A DNA stretch of 64,000 nt from Chryseobacterium sp. ZHDP1 (GCF_018603435.1 NZ_CP075682.1:4526001-4590000); one strand, 5' to 3'; positions 8,635-17,556 are shown, numbered from the stretch's first letter. Numbers and translations are program-made. The notes: generated by a model from the letters alone, not told the origin.

Positions 8635-8730
8635 ATTGGATACTTTGATTCTTAAAAACTAAATTTCTACTTTCTTTTTATTCCGTAAATTTCAACCATC
8701 AACCATCAACTATCGACCAATTCCCTTTTC

Positions 8731-8837
8731 AGGAGCTTTTTCCAGCTTTCGCTACTCGCTTTTTCTTAGTTTCGGCGGCGGCTTTGCCGCCGCCGAAACC
8801 TCAAAAAGAGCTCAAACATGCCGCTCAATCTGGGCTA
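8731..8837 (+). repeat. GGAGCT...GGGCTA intergenic element with GC hairpin
   Basis: It starts GGAGCTTTTTCCAGC, continues TTTCGCTACTCGC, holds a 14-bp perfect GC-rich hairpin (8769-8782 with 8786-8799) and ends CTCAATCTGGGCTA. The same ends flank a different hairpin at 52930-53046, and a short minus-strand copy sits at 1128-1195. The stretch 8582-9054 holds only this element, the purA terminator and the unmarked tonB upstream region. Confidence 0.7.
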
Positions 8838-9054
8838 AAATAAAGGTCTGCAATTTTAACTTTCTCCGTAAAATATTTAAAATCAGGAATTTATTATTTA
8901 CAACATAGTTAATTTTATTATTTAACATTAAAATTTTAAAAACGTTATCATTTTAACAGATATTTGGCAAAAAAATTGATATTGAATCAATGCTTATTGG
9001 TAAGATCATAAAAACTAATAATCAAAATTTTTTAACAGTTTAAATATTTTAGTG

Positions 9055-9891
9055 ATGAAACACACAAATCAAAATCAGGAATTTCGTTTTAACGAAGTTC
9101 TTTTCGAACACCGTAACAAAGAATACGGAGCTTATGTATTAAGAAGAGAATCAGACAGAATCTTAACAAAAGCATTTTTTATAGGAGTCAGTGTATTGGC
9201 TGCCGTTTCTTTAACTCCGCTTGCGATTAATGCATTTAAGAATCCCGAAGTGACTGACGAAGGAGGGTATGAATTACCTCCACCAATTCTTATTAATGAA
9301 TATGATGATACACCACCTCCAGTAGCAGTTCTGCCTCCAAAAGCACCATCTGCTCCTGTAAAAACATTCGATGATACGGTTCCGACACCTACTTCTCATG
9401 TAACCAATGAAAAAGTTGTAGAGAAAATTGAAGGAGCTGTTGCAGGAACAAGAAATAATCCTGATGGAGAAACTGCTCCACCAAATACTTATGTACCAAC
9501 AACTCCAACGATCGGAACTGGTCCTGTAATTACTACGGCTCCACCAGTAGTAATTAAAGAGGATCCCAATAAAATTTTCAATAGTGGAGATTTAGGAAAA
9601 GAAGCAAATTTTGATGGTGGAATCGACTCATTCAGAAATAAAGTAATGAGTAATTTTGACGGATCAGGCTTTGATTCTGGTGAATTAATGAAAACCACGA
9701 TTACTTTTATTGTAGAAAAAGACGGTACCATTTCTGGAATAAAGGCTGCGGGTTCAGATGCGGATTTCAATAGTGAGGCGGTAAGAACAATCAGATCGAT
9801 TAAAGGAAAATGGACACCTGCAAAAAACAAACAGGGTGAATCCGTAAGAAGTTATTTCAAATTTCCGATCACAATGAAATTTGATCAATAA
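9055..9891 (+). CDS. TonB-like energy transducer
   Basis: This inner-membrane protein couples the proton motive force to TonB-dependent outer-membrane receptors. It has a short cytoplasmic segment with NKEYGAYVLRRESD, common to Bacteroidota TonB proteins (about residues 23-36), one membrane helix (about 41-62), a proline- and threonine-rich periplasmic spacer (about 75-165) and a C-terminal TonB domain (about 200-278, with VEKDGTISGIK and WTPAKNKQGE). The ATG at 9055 gives 278 residues; a GTG one codon earlier is an alternative. No exbB/exbD genes are adjacent. The partner receptor is unknown. Confidence 0.88.
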   Translation: MKHTNQNQEFRFNEVLFEHRNKEYGAYVLRRESDRILTKAFFIGVSVLAAVSLTPLAINAFKNPEVTDEGGYELPPPILINEYDDTPPPVAVLPPKAPSAPVKTFDDTVPTPTSHVTNEKVVEKIEGAVAGTRNNPDGETAPPNTYVPTTPTIGTGPVITTAPPVVIKEDPNKIFNSGDLGKEANFDGGIDSFRNKVMSNFDGSGFDSGELMKTTITFIVEKDGTISGIKAAGSDADFNSEAVRTIRSIKGKWTPAKNKQGESVRSYFKFPITMKFDQ

Positions 9892-10030
9892 GACATAAAA
9901 AACAAATCTTGAACAGTTATCCACAAAGAATTTTTTTTGTGGATAATTTTTTTTATTGCTAAATTGCTTATTAACAATATTTTAACTCAAATTTCGTTTT
10001 ATCCCTTTATTAAGAGCAGGGAAAAATGTG

Positions 10031-10038
10031 TATTTTTG
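10031..10038 (+). promoter_or_regulatory. -7 box upstream of parA
   Basis: TATTTTTG fits the TAnnTTTG consensus and lies 18 nt before the parA ATG at 10057. This supports the internal ATG over the longer open frame from 9937. No TTG lies at the ideal -33 distance. Confidence 0.5.
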
Positions 10039-10056
10039 AAACTTAAAGTTCTAACA

Positions 10057-10830
10057 ATGGCAAAAATCATAGGTATCGCTAATCAGAAAGGAGGAGTTGG
10101 GAAAACAACAACAGCTGTTAATTTAGCCGCAGCATTAGGGGTATTAGAGAAAAAAATATTAATCATCGATGCAGACCCTCAGGCGAATGCAACTTCAGGT
10201 TTAGGCGTAGAAGACGTAAGATATTCTACATACAATCTTTTGGAGCACAGCGTAGAAACTTCAAAATGTATTAAACAGACAGCAACTCCGAATCTGGATA
10301 TTGTGCCTTCTCACATCGATTTGGTGGCAGCGGAAATTGAGCTTGTCGACAAAGAAGAGCGTGAGTATATGCTTAAAAAAGCTTTACAGAGCGTAAGAGA
10401 CGATTATGATTATATTATTATCGATTGTGCGCCGAGTTTAGGTCTTATTACCGTAAATGCGCTTACAGCAGCAGATTCTGTAATCATTCCGATTCAGTGC
10501 GAATATTTTGCGTTGGAAGGTCTTGGAAAATTACTGAATACCATCAAAAACGTTCAGAAAATCCACAATAAAGATCTGGATATTGAAGGTCTGCTTCTTA
10601 CGATGTACGACAGCCGTTTGAGACTATCCAATCAGGTCGTGGAAGAAGTAAATTCTCATTTCCCTGAAATGGTGTTCGAAACCATTATCAGCAGAAATGT
10701 ACGATTAAGCGAAGCGCCAAGTTTCGGAGAAAGTATCCTGAATTACGATGCAGAAAGTAAAGGAGCAATACAGTACATTCAGTTGGCAGAAGAAGTTTTA
10801 TTGAAAAACGAAAAATTAGTAAAGAATTAA
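10057..10830 (+). CDS. parA: Chromosome-partitioning ATPase ParA (Soj)
   Basis: This Walker-type ATPase binds DNA non-specifically and works with ParB to segregate newly replicated origins. The 257-residue protein opens with MAKIIGIANQKGGVGKTTT, the deviant Walker A motif. It then shows DADPQANATSGLG (Walker A'), IIDCAPSLG (Walker B) and IPIQCEYFALEG. The open frame extends 40 codons upstream to 9937, but that stretch lacks homology to the family and contains the -7 box, so I start at 10057. parB follows 35 bp later in the same operon, and a parS-like site lies in lepB 2.6 kb downstream, so this is the chromosomal par locus. Confidence 0.95.
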   Translation: MAKIIGIANQKGGVGKTTTAVNLAAALGVLEKKILIIDADPQANATSGLGVEDVRYSTYNLLEHSVETSKCIKQTATPNLDIVPSHIDLVAAEIELVDKEEREYMLKKALQSVRDDYDYIIIDCAPSLGLITVNALTAADSVIIPIQCEYFALEGLGKLLNTIKNVQKIHNKDLDIEGLLLTMYDSRLRLSNQVVEEVNSHFPEMVFETIISRNVRLSEAPSFGESILNYDAESKGAIQYIQLAEEVLLKNEKLVKN

Positions 10831-10865
10831 AAGCAGCTAGCTAAGCTAAACGCTAAAAACAAAAT

Positions 10866-11756
10866 ATGAAGGATAAAAAAAGAGCAATGGGACGTGGTTT
10901 GGGCGCAATTCTTAGTGCCGAATCCAAAGCAACGATCAATTCTGCCACCGATGAGGGAGCAGATAAGTTTGTAGGGAATATCGTAGAAATTGCATTAGAA
11001 GATATTTATCCCAATGCGTCTCAGCCAAGAACTTATTTTGACGAAAAAGCATTGAACGAACTTGCGCAGTCGATTAAAAATTTAGGTGTTATTCAGCCGA
11101 TTACCTTAAGAAAAGACGGCGAAAAGTTTGAAATCATTTCCGGAGAAAGACGTTACCGCGCAAGTAAAATTGCAGGATTAGAGTCTATTCCGGCATACAT
11201 CCGTCTGGTTAATGATCAGGAGCTTCTTGAAATGGCACTTGTTGAAAACATCCAGAGAGAAGATCTTGATGCGATAGAAATTGCATTAACATATCAGAGA
11301 TTGATGGAAGAAATTGGTCTTACCCAGGAAAATCTAAGCCAGAGAGTAGGGAAAGACAGAAGTACCATTACAAATTCCATCAGATTACTGAGACTGCATC
11401 CCGATATTCAGAATGCGATCCGAAGCGGAGAAATTTCTGCAGGACACGGAAGAGCCATCATCAGTCTTGAAAGCGAAGAACATCAGCAGATTTTGTTTGA
11501 TTTAATTATCAAAGAAAAACTCAATGTAAGACAGGCAGAACAGGCAGCTACAGCCATTAAAAACCCGAAATCTCCGGCGGCGAAAAAAGCAAAAGCCGAG
11601 CTTTCCAACAATTATAAAAGAGCGCAGAAAACAATTGCAGATATTTTAGATGTAAAAGTTGAAATCAAAGCCTCTCCAAACGGTAAAAAAGGTAAAATTG
11701 TTCTGGACTTCAAAAATGAAGATGAGCTGGAATATATTTTATCCCATATTAAATAA
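10866..11756 (+). CDS. parB: Chromosome-partitioning protein ParB
   Basis: This CTP-dependent DNA clamp loads at parS and spreads to build the partition complex. The 296-residue protein starts with a KDKKRAMGRGLGAIL box that ParA recognises, followed by the ParB/Srx-like CTP-binding domain (about residues 40-130). There the IRPNPxQPR-like element reads IYPNASQPR, and ISGERRYRASK and the ENIQREDLDAIE motif are present. A helix-turn-helix follows (about 135-200, RVGKDRSTITNSIRLL and ISAGHGRAII), then a C-terminal dimer domain. Its stop codon directly abuts the next start. Confidence 0.96.
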   Translation: MKDKKRAMGRGLGAILSAESKATINSATDEGADKFVGNIVEIALEDIYPNASQPRTYFDEKALNELAQSIKNLGVIQPITLRKDGEKFEIISGERRYRASKIAGLESIPAYIRLVNDQELLEMALVENIQREDLDAIEIALTYQRLMEEIGLTQENLSQRVGKDRSTITNSIRLLRLHPDIQNAIRSGEISAGHGRAIISLESEEHQQILFDLIIKEKLNVRQAEQAATAIKNPKSPAAKKAKAELSNNYKRAQKTIADILDVKVEIKASPNGKKGKIVLDFKNEDELEYILSHIK

Positions 11757-12398
11757 ATGAAAAAAATACTTTTCACATTTTTTCTGTGTCTGTTCGCTCT
11801 TGCGTATTCACAGGTAAATCCTAACGACACTATTCGGGTAGACTATCGCCCGAAAGACAGTGTTGCCGTGGAAAAGAACAACATCAAAACAGAAAGCAGG
11901 GTAGTTGCAGATCTTGAAAAAGCAAACGGACCTACAAAAAAAACGCTAAAACTTAACCCTACAAAAGCAGGGTTGTACTCTGCCGTACTTCCCGGATTGG
12001 GACAGGTGTATAATAAAAAATACTGGAAGGTTCCCATTGTTTTAGGAGCAGTAGGAGCGGGGGTAGGAATTGCAGTCTGGAATGACAATCAGTACAGAAG
12101 ATACCGTGAATATTACATCGCCAAGCTCAACGGAACTCCAAATGAATTTGTTGATAGCCATCCTTGGCTCGACAAAGTGGCTCTCGGAAATGCACAGGAC
12201 AGATCAAAGAGGCAGAGAGATTACGCCATTGCAATTACAGGATTAATTTACATTCTGAATATCGTAGATGCAGTGGTTGATGCCCATTTATACGAAGCGA
12301 GACACGATCCGGATCTTACGCTTAATCCGGCAATGATTCAGGATCAGTATGGAATTGCACCTCCGAAAACGGGCTTAAGTTTAAGTTACAGATTTTAA
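11757..12398 (+). CDS. DUF5683 family exported/membrane protein
   Basis: This 213-residue protein has a signal peptide (MKKILFTFFLCLFALAYSQ). A DUF5683-type core follows (about residues 65-150) with hydrophobic segments around PTKAGLYSAVLPGLGQVYNKKYWKVP and a second near AIAITGLIYILNIVDAVVDAHL. The SxxLPGxGQxYN motif is typical of the family, which occurs in cell-envelope proteins of Bacteroidota and has no assigned function. Its ATG follows the parB stop without a gap, so translation is probably coupled. The parA-parB-DUF5683-dapB-lepB order is, from memory, common in Flavobacteriia and suggests a conserved housekeeping cluster. Confidence 0.82.
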   Translation: MKKILFTFFLCLFALAYSQVNPNDTIRVDYRPKDSVAVEKNNIKTESRVVADLEKANGPTKKTLKLNPTKAGLYSAVLPGLGQVYNKKYWKVPIVLGAVGAGVGIAVWNDNQYRRYREYYIAKLNGTPNEFVDSHPWLDKVALGNAQDRSKRQRDYAIAITGLIYILNIVDAVVDAHLYEARHDPDLTLNPAMIQDQYGIAPPKTGLSLSYRF

Positions 12399-12539
12399 AA
12401 ATAAGTAATGCAGTCTTAGCTTAGTGAAATCGAAGATTCGACGAAGTCAAACGCCTTCGCGAACGAAGAATATGCAGGAGGATTTTAAAGAAATCTTTAC
12501 GGGCTTTGCATTAGATTATAAAATTAAATAAAGAAGAAC

Positions 12540-13241
12540 ATGAAAATAGCATTAGTTGGATACGGTAAAATGGGCAAAATCATTGATGAAATTGCCACTA
12601 AAAGAGGACACGAAATCGTTGCCCGGTTAAAAGAAACTCCAACTGCTGAAAATCTCAATAATCCTGATGTTGTAATCGAATTTTCCTTACCGGAAGTTGC
12701 TTACGAAAACATCAAAGCCTGTCTGGAAAACAAAATTTCGGTGATCTGCGGAACAACGGGCTGGCTGGAAAAAAAATCCGAAATTGAAAAACTGGCTGTA
12801 GAAAAAGAAACCGCTTTTTTATATGGTTCAAACTTTAGTCTTGGTGTTAATTTATTCTTTGCCTTAAACGAAAAACTGGCAGATTTAATGAAAAATGTAG
12901 ACGAATATTCTTGTCAGTTAGAAGAAATTCATCACATTCACAAATTAGATGCGCCAAGCGGAACAGCAATTTCCATCGCCGAAGGAATTTTTAAAAACAA
13001 TCCGAAATTCGATTCCTGGAAACTGGAAGAAACGCAGGGAAATCAACTGGGCATTTTTGCCATCCGTGAAGATGAGGTTCCGGGAACACACAGTGTTTTT
13101 TACAGAAGCGAAGTGGACGAAATAGAAATCAAACATACCGCATTCAACAGAAGTGGTTTTGCACTGGGTGCAGTAGTTGCGGCAGAATGGATTAAAGATA
13201 AAAAAGGAAATTTCACGATGAAGGACGTTTTGGGACTTTAA
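12540..13241 (+). CDS. dapB: 4-hydroxy-tetrahydrodipicolinate reductase
   Basis: This enzyme catalyses the NAD(P)H-dependent reduction step of the diaminopimelate/lysine pathway, feeding peptidoglycan and lysine synthesis. At 233 residues it matches the shorter Bacteroidota form. The nucleotide-binding GYGKMG loop (about residues 7-12), the VICGTTGW segment (about 67-74), the SNFSLGVNLF stretch (about 96-105), the catalytic EIHHIHKLDAPSGTA motif (about 128-142) and the late HTAFNRSGFALGAV element are present. It lies 141 bp downstream of the DUF5683 gene and may have its own promoter, though none was clear. Confidence 0.96.
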   Translation: MKIALVGYGKMGKIIDEIATKRGHEIVARLKETPTAENLNNPDVVIEFSLPEVAYENIKACLENKISVICGTTGWLEKKSEIEKLAVEKETAFLYGSNFSLGVNLFFALNEKLADLMKNVDEYSCQLEEIHHIHKLDAPSGTAISIAEGIFKNNPKFDSWKLEETQGNQLGIFAIREDEVPGTHSVFYRSEVDEIEIKHTAFNRSGFALGAVVAAEWIKDKKGNFTMKDVLGL

Positions 13242-13365
13242 TATTGTAACAAAATTCTTACATTGCAAACTAATAAGAGTGAATGGTGAAGTGTTAATAG
13301 TGAATTTGTGATCATTTATCAAGACATCATTCATCAATTATATTATAGATTAGGCACAAAAATTT

Positions 13366-15027
13366 ATGAATTATTTTTTAACGTACGCAGTTTATGTTCT
13401 CATTTTATCTGTATTGATGGGGATTTCCACGTGGAAACTGTTCAAAAAATTAGGATATAGTCCGCTTTTCGCGTTTATTCCTTTTTACAACTATTTCATT
13501 ATTTTAAAAGAGACAAAACATCCGAAATGGTGGGCAATTTTATCATATCTGCCAATCGTAGGACCTATTATGATGTCTGTTTTTCATTTGTATTTAGTGA
13601 AAAAGTTCGGGAAAACGCTCTTCAAAGATCAGTTTCTTACAGTCATTCTTCCGTTTATCTACATGGCAACGATAAATTATGGAAAAGATGTTGAGCTGGA
13701 AGACGAAAATGCCATCTTTCTTACCGACGAAGAAAAAAGTGCAAAAAAGAAAGATTCATTTGTTGGGTCTGTGACGTTTGCGGTAGTTTTCGCAACAATA
13801 ATTCACGTTTTTGTAACACAGCCTTTCGGAATTCCGACAGGATCTATGGAAAGAACTTTATTGGTAGGTGATTTCCTTTTCGTAAACAAATGGAGTTACG
13901 GATACAGACTTCCAATGCGTCCTCTGGCGATTCCCTTCTTACAGGGAACCATCATGGATACAGGGGAAAAAGGAAACCCGAAAGATGATCCTAAATCTTA
14001 TGTGGACGCTGTAAAATTACCTTATGAAAGAATTTTTCAGTTTAGCAAGCCTCAGAAAAAAGATATTGTTGTTTTCAATTATCCACAGGATTCCGTGCAC
14101 ACTGCCATCGACAGAAAAGATCCTTACGTAAAAAGATGTGTAGCTGTTGCGGGAGATACTTTCGAAATGAGAGCAGGAAGACTTTTCGTTAACGGAAAAG
14201 CTGAAACATATTTAGGAGATCAGGAAGTTCAGCATGCATACACAGTAAGCACAGGAACGCAGTTGGATATTCCGGGACTTTATAACATTTACGGATTTTT
14301 GCCTGTTAGAGAAATTCAGAATGAAAAAAGCGGCGGATTTGTTTATATGTTTCAGGGACTTACTGATAAAACGGCTAAAGAAATTAAATCTTTACCGAAC
14401 GTGATCAGCATGGAAGAAAATATCTATCCTAAAGATTCTGCAACGATTTCTTATAAATTGAATGCTGATAAAACAGCGTACACCAAAAGTATTGATACTA
14501 CCCAGTCTATTTTCCCAATCAACAAACCTTGGAATCAGGATTGGTACGGACCTTTAAAGATTCCTAAAAAAGGAGATGTGGTTACCATCAATCAGGAAAC
14601 CTTACCGGAATACCAGTGGATTATTTCTCAGTATGAACACAATAAGCTAGAGAATAAAAACGGTAAAATTTTCATCAACGGAAAACAAACCAATCAGTAT
14701 ACCATTCAGCAGGATTATTATATGATGGTCGGAGATAACAGAGACGCTTCTTTGGATGCAAGATTCTTTGGTTTCGTTCCTGAAGAAAATATCGTTGGAA
14801 AGCCAATGTTTACCTGGATGAGTGTTCAGGGAGTTTTTGCGGATGCAAGTTCTACTTATCAGGCTCCTAAAAAAGTTCGTTGGGAAAGAATGTTTAAAGC
14901 AACCAATACAGGAGAAGCCAACAAAACCTCTTACTGGTGGATTGCAGCGATGATTCTTATTCTGTTCTTCGGGTGGGAATATTTCATGAAATTATTCAGA
15001 AAGAAAAAGACGGAAGACGATGTGTAA
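13366..15027 (+). CDS. lepB: Signal peptidase I with N-terminal DUF5684-type membrane region
   Basis: This inner-membrane protease removes signal peptides from exported proteins. The 553-residue protein is much longer than proteobacterial LepB. An N-terminal DUF5684-like region with several membrane helices (about residues 1-105) precedes the peptidase core. The catalytic serine lies in PTGSMERTL (about residue 163), and the likely general-base lysine in DPYVKRCVAVAGD (about residue 260). A large insertion separates these from the closing MVGDNRDASLDAR motif (about 455). A C-terminal membrane helix (about 525-543) ends in a basic tail. The extended architecture is normal for Bacteroidota. The coding sequence contains a 14-bp parS-like palindrome at 13424-13437. 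Confidence 0.95.
   Translation: MNYFLTYAVYVLILSVLMGISTWKLFKKLGYSPLFAFIPFYNYFIILKETKHPKWWAILSYLPIVGPIMMSVFHLYLVKKFGKTLFKDQFLTVILPFIYMATINYGKDVELEDENAIFLTDEEKSAKKKDSFVGSVTFAVVFATIIHVFVTQPFGIPTGSMERTLLVGDFLFVNKWSYGYRLPMRPLAIPFLQGTIMDTGEKGNPKDDPKSYVDAVKLPYERIFQFSKPQKKDIVVFNYPQDSVHTAIDRKDPYVKRCVAVAGDTFEMRAGRLFVNGKAETYLGDQEVQHAYTVSTGTQLDIPGLYNIYGFLPVREIQNEKSGGFVYMFQGLTDKTAKEIKSLPNVISMEENIYPKDSATISYKLNADKTAYTKSIDTTQSIFPINKPWNQDWYGPLKIPKKGDVVTINQETLPEYQWIISQYEHNKLENKNGKIFINGKQTNQYTIQQDYYMMVGDNRDASLDARFFGFVPEENIVGKPMFTWMSVQGVFADASSTYQAPKKVRWERMFKATNTGEANKTSYWWIAAMILILFFGWEYFMKLFRKKKTEDDV
13424..13437. promoter_or_regulatory. parS-like palindrome within lepB
   Basis: TTTCCACGTGGAAA is a perfect 14-bp palindrome. 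Its inner 12 bases match the centre of the bacterial parS consensus TGTTNCACGTGNAACA. Only the outer flanks differ. It lies about 2.6 kb from parB, the usual neighbourhood, and I saw no other such palindrome in the window. That it binds ParB is inference. Confidence 0.5.
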
Positions 15028-15030
15028 TTC

Positions 15031-15061
15031 ACTTTGTCAAAGTTTAAATCTTTGACAAAGT
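15031..15061 (+). terminator. Hairpin after lepB
   Basis: ACTTTGTCAAAG (15031-15042) and CTTTGACAAAGT (15050-15061) form a perfect 12-bp stem just after the lepB stop. The following T-run is short. Confidence 0.5.
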
Positions 15062-15103
15062 TTCAAAATCAATTATTTAATTGAAAAAATAAATTGTAAA
15101 TAG

Positions 15104-15131
15104 AATGAAGTATTTGAAAAAATACTTCATT
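15104..15131 (+). promoter_or_regulatory. GAAA-loop hairpin just before wbqC start
   Basis: AATGAAGTATTT (15104-15115) and AAATACTTCATT (15120-15131) form a perfect 12-bp stem closed by GAAA and followed by TTTT. It ends 8 nt before the ATG at 15140. It could be an attenuator, a terminator of the lepB transcript or an operator. Confidence 0.5.
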
Positions 15132-15139
15132 TTTGCATT

Positions 15140-15760
15140 ATGAATATGAAGAATGTATTATTACCGGCGTTTTATCTGCCGCCAATTTCTTGGTTTTCAG
15201 TGTTTTTAGATCCTGAAAATGAAATTGTATTTGAACAGTTTGAAAGTTTTCCGAAACAGACGTACAGAAACAGAGCTAATATTTTCGGAGCCAACGGAAA
15301 GTTATCATTAATCATTCCTATTGCTCATAACGGATGCAGAGAATTTAAGGATATTGAAATTTCTCACCGTGAAGACTGGAGGAATTTGCATTGGAAATCC
15401 ATTAAAACCGCCTATCAAAGCTCTCCGTATTTTGAATTTTATGAAGATAAATTCAGAAAGATTTACGATCTGAAAGAAAAACATCTGTTGGATTTTAACC
15501 TTAAAACTCTTGAAATCGTTCAGCAGATCCTTAAAACAGAAAAGGCACACTCTTTGAATGAAGAATATATCAAATTTCCGGAAGAAATTAATTTCAGAGA
15601 TCAATTTTCAGCCAAAATACCTTCAGAATACGAAATGGACGAATATTATCAAACGTTCTCTGATAAACGTGGTTTTTTGAAAGATTTATCAGTTTTGGAC
15701 TTAATTTGTAACAAAGGACCGGAATCTTTGACTTATATTAAAAATATTAAATATTCATAG
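15140..15760 (+). CDS. WbqC family protein
   Basis: This 206-residue cytoplasmic protein belongs to the WbqC-like family (PF08889), whose members are often found near lipopolysaccharide or cell-wall genes; the biochemical activity is unknown. Family features are the N-terminal LLPAFYLPPISWF segment (about residues 6-18), the FPKQTYRNRANIFGANGKL block (about 38-56), the PIAHNG turn and an HWKSIKTAYQSSPYFEFY motif (about 90-107). It follows lepB and precedes a subtilisin-like protease gene by 3 bp, so those two are probably co-transcribed. A strong hairpin lies directly ahead of the start. Confidence 0.85.
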   Translation: MNMKNVLLPAFYLPPISWFSVFLDPENEIVFEQFESFPKQTYRNRANIFGANGKLSLIIPIAHNGCREFKDIEISHREDWRNLHWKSIKTAYQSSPYFEFYEDKFRKIYDLKEKHLLDFNLKTLEIVQQILKTEKAHSLNEEYIKFPEEINFRDQFSAKIPSEYEMDEYYQTFSDKRGFLKDLSVLDLICNKGPESLTYIKNIKYS

Positions 15761-15763
15761 TAA

Positions 15764-17431
15764 ATGAAAAAGGTATTATTAGCTGCTGTTTTTTTAGTAG
15801 GGATTGGTTTTTCTCAGGCGCAGGAAGCAAAAGATCCGATGCAGGATAAAGATCTTATGACGTGGTATCATAAAGATTTTGCTACAACGAAAGTTTATGG
15901 GGTAAATACAGAAAATGCCTATAAATTTTTAGAATCTAAAGGTCTTAAGCCAAAGACAGTTTTGGTAGGTGTGTTAGATAGCGGAGTTCAGGTGGATCAC
16001 CCGGGATTGGTAAAAAACATCTGGACAAATCCTAATGAAGTGCCGAACAACGGAAAAGATGATGATGGTAACGGTTACATCGATGATATCCACGGATGGA
16101 ACTTTATCGGGGGTAAAAATGGAGATATAGACATCGACAATATGGAGGTAACCAGAGTTGTTGTTAAATATAAACCTGTTTTCGAAGGAGATGATTCTAC
16201 AAAAAACAAAGCAAACCAAGCTAAAATGCCTGAAGAATTTGCAATGTATATGAAAGCTAAAGACCTTTTCACTAAGAAAAGCGTTGAGGCAAAGCAGGGA
16301 TTCAAGACCTATACTATGATTAATGAGGCAATTCCCGTAATGGTAAAACTACTGAACGGAAAACCTCTTACTCCTGAAAATGTTGCAGCAATAAAACCTG
16401 CAGATCAAAAAGAAGCAATGGCGGCGCAGGTTTTGGCGCAGGTTGCTCAAAGTCCTGAATTTAAAGGAAAATCGGCTGCAGAGTTTGAAAAAGCAATGAG
16501 CGGTCAGATTAAAGAAGCTTTAGACTATTTTGGTCCTCAGGAAAAGCAGTATGATCTTAATTACGATCCGAGAAAAGAAATCGTAGGAGATAACTATGAC
16601 GATTATTCTGAGAAAAATTACGGAAACAATCATTACGAAGGTCCGGATGCAGAACACGGAACTCACGTAGCGGGAATTATTGCCGGTCTTCCGAACGGAA
16701 AAGAAATACAGTATGGAGTTGCTTCGAAAGTAGCGAAAATAATGTCTGTAAGAACCGTTCCGAATGGTGATGAAAGAGACAAAGACGTTGCCAACGCAAT
16801 CAGATACGCAGTAGATAACGGAGCGAAAGTTTTAAACATGAGCTTCGGAAAGCCGGTTTCTCCGGGTAAAAATGTAGTTTGGAATGCATTTAAATATGCT
16901 CAGGATAAAGGAGTTCTTCTGGTAAAAGCTGCAGGAAATGAAAACGAAGATGTGGCAGAACATCTGGCTTATCCTACCAACTTTAAGAATGTAACCGATG
17001 AAAAACCATTTGTAAACAACGTATTGGTTGTAGGAGCAAGTACCAATAAAAATGATGCATTAAGAGCGAGTTTTTCCAACTTCAATAAGAAAATGGTAAA
17101 CGTTTTTGCTCCGGGTGAAGAAATTTATTCTACCGTTCCTCATAATGAATATAAATACTTACAGGGAACTTCTATGGCTTCTCCGGTTGTAGCAGGAGCT
17201 GCAGCAGTTTTATTGGCTTATATGCCTAATTTAACACCTGTACAGATTATCGAATCTTTGGTGAAATCCAGCAACCCAAGTACAACAAATCAATTCGGAG
17301 ATTTCTCTGAAGCAGGAGGAGTAATTGATCTTAAAAAAGCGGCAGAATATGCTTATACGCATTTTTACAACGGAAAAGCAGGCTCTTCAAAGAAGGCTGA
17401 TAAATCCGTAAAAAAGACTGTTAAAAAATAG
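15764..17431 (+). CDS. Secreted S8 (subtilisin-like) serine peptidase
   Basis: This exported protease has a signal peptide (MKKVLLAAVFLVGIGFSQAQ, 555 residues overall). The catalytic triad is complete: Asp in GVLDSGVQVDHP (about residue 71), His in EHGTHVAGIIAG (about 299) and Ser in GTSMASPVVAGAAA (about 470). The oxyanion Asn lies in KAAGNENED. An insertion of roughly 200 residues separates the Asp and His motifs, as in many Bacteroidota S8 enzymes. A lysine-rich tail (about 535-555) ends the protein. No C-terminal sorting domain is visible, so it may remain periplasmic or attached to the outer membrane by another route. Substrates are unknown. Confidence 0.95.
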   Translation: MKKVLLAAVFLVGIGFSQAQEAKDPMQDKDLMTWYHKDFATTKVYGVNTENAYKFLESKGLKPKTVLVGVLDSGVQVDHPGLVKNIWTNPNEVPNNGKDDDGNGYIDDIHGWNFIGGKNGDIDIDNMEVTRVVVKYKPVFEGDDSTKNKANQAKMPEEFAMYMKAKDLFTKKSVEAKQGFKTYTMINEAIPVMVKLLNGKPLTPENVAAIKPADQKEAMAAQVLAQVAQSPEFKGKSAAEFEKAMSGQIKEALDYFGPQEKQYDLNYDPRKEIVGDNYDDYSEKNYGNNHYEGPDAEHGTHVAGIIAGLPNGKEIQYGVASKVAKIMSVRTVPNGDERDKDVANAIRYAVDNGAKVLNMSFGKPVSPGKNVVWNAFKYAQDKGVLLVKAAGNENEDVAEHLAYPTNFKNVTDEKPFVNNVLVVGASTNKNDALRASFSNFNKKMVNVFAPGEEIYSTVPHNEYKYLQGTSMASPVVAGAAAVLLAYMPNLTPVQIIESLVKSSNPSTTNQFGDFSEAGGVIDLKKAAEYAYTHFYNGKAGSSKKADKSVKKTVKK

Positions 17432-17463
17432 TATATCTTCCTGTATTTAAGGTAGAAACATAT

Positions 17464-17490
17464 AAAGTCCGAAATTTTCGGACTTTTTTT
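17464..17490 (+). terminator. Terminator after the S8 peptidase
   Basis: AAAGTCCGAA pairs with TTCGGACTTT and is followed by a run of T ending near 17490. Confidence 0.75.
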
Positions 17491-17556
17491 ATTGGTAATA
17501 ATTAATTTTGGCACGGTTTTTTGTAACTTTATTGTAACAAAATAATAAACAACAAA

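Noticed and set aside
9937..10056. The 40-codon N-terminal extension of parA
   Set aside because: It holds the -7 box and has no similarity to ParA proteins, whose N-terminus is the MAKIIGIANQKGG motif at 10057.
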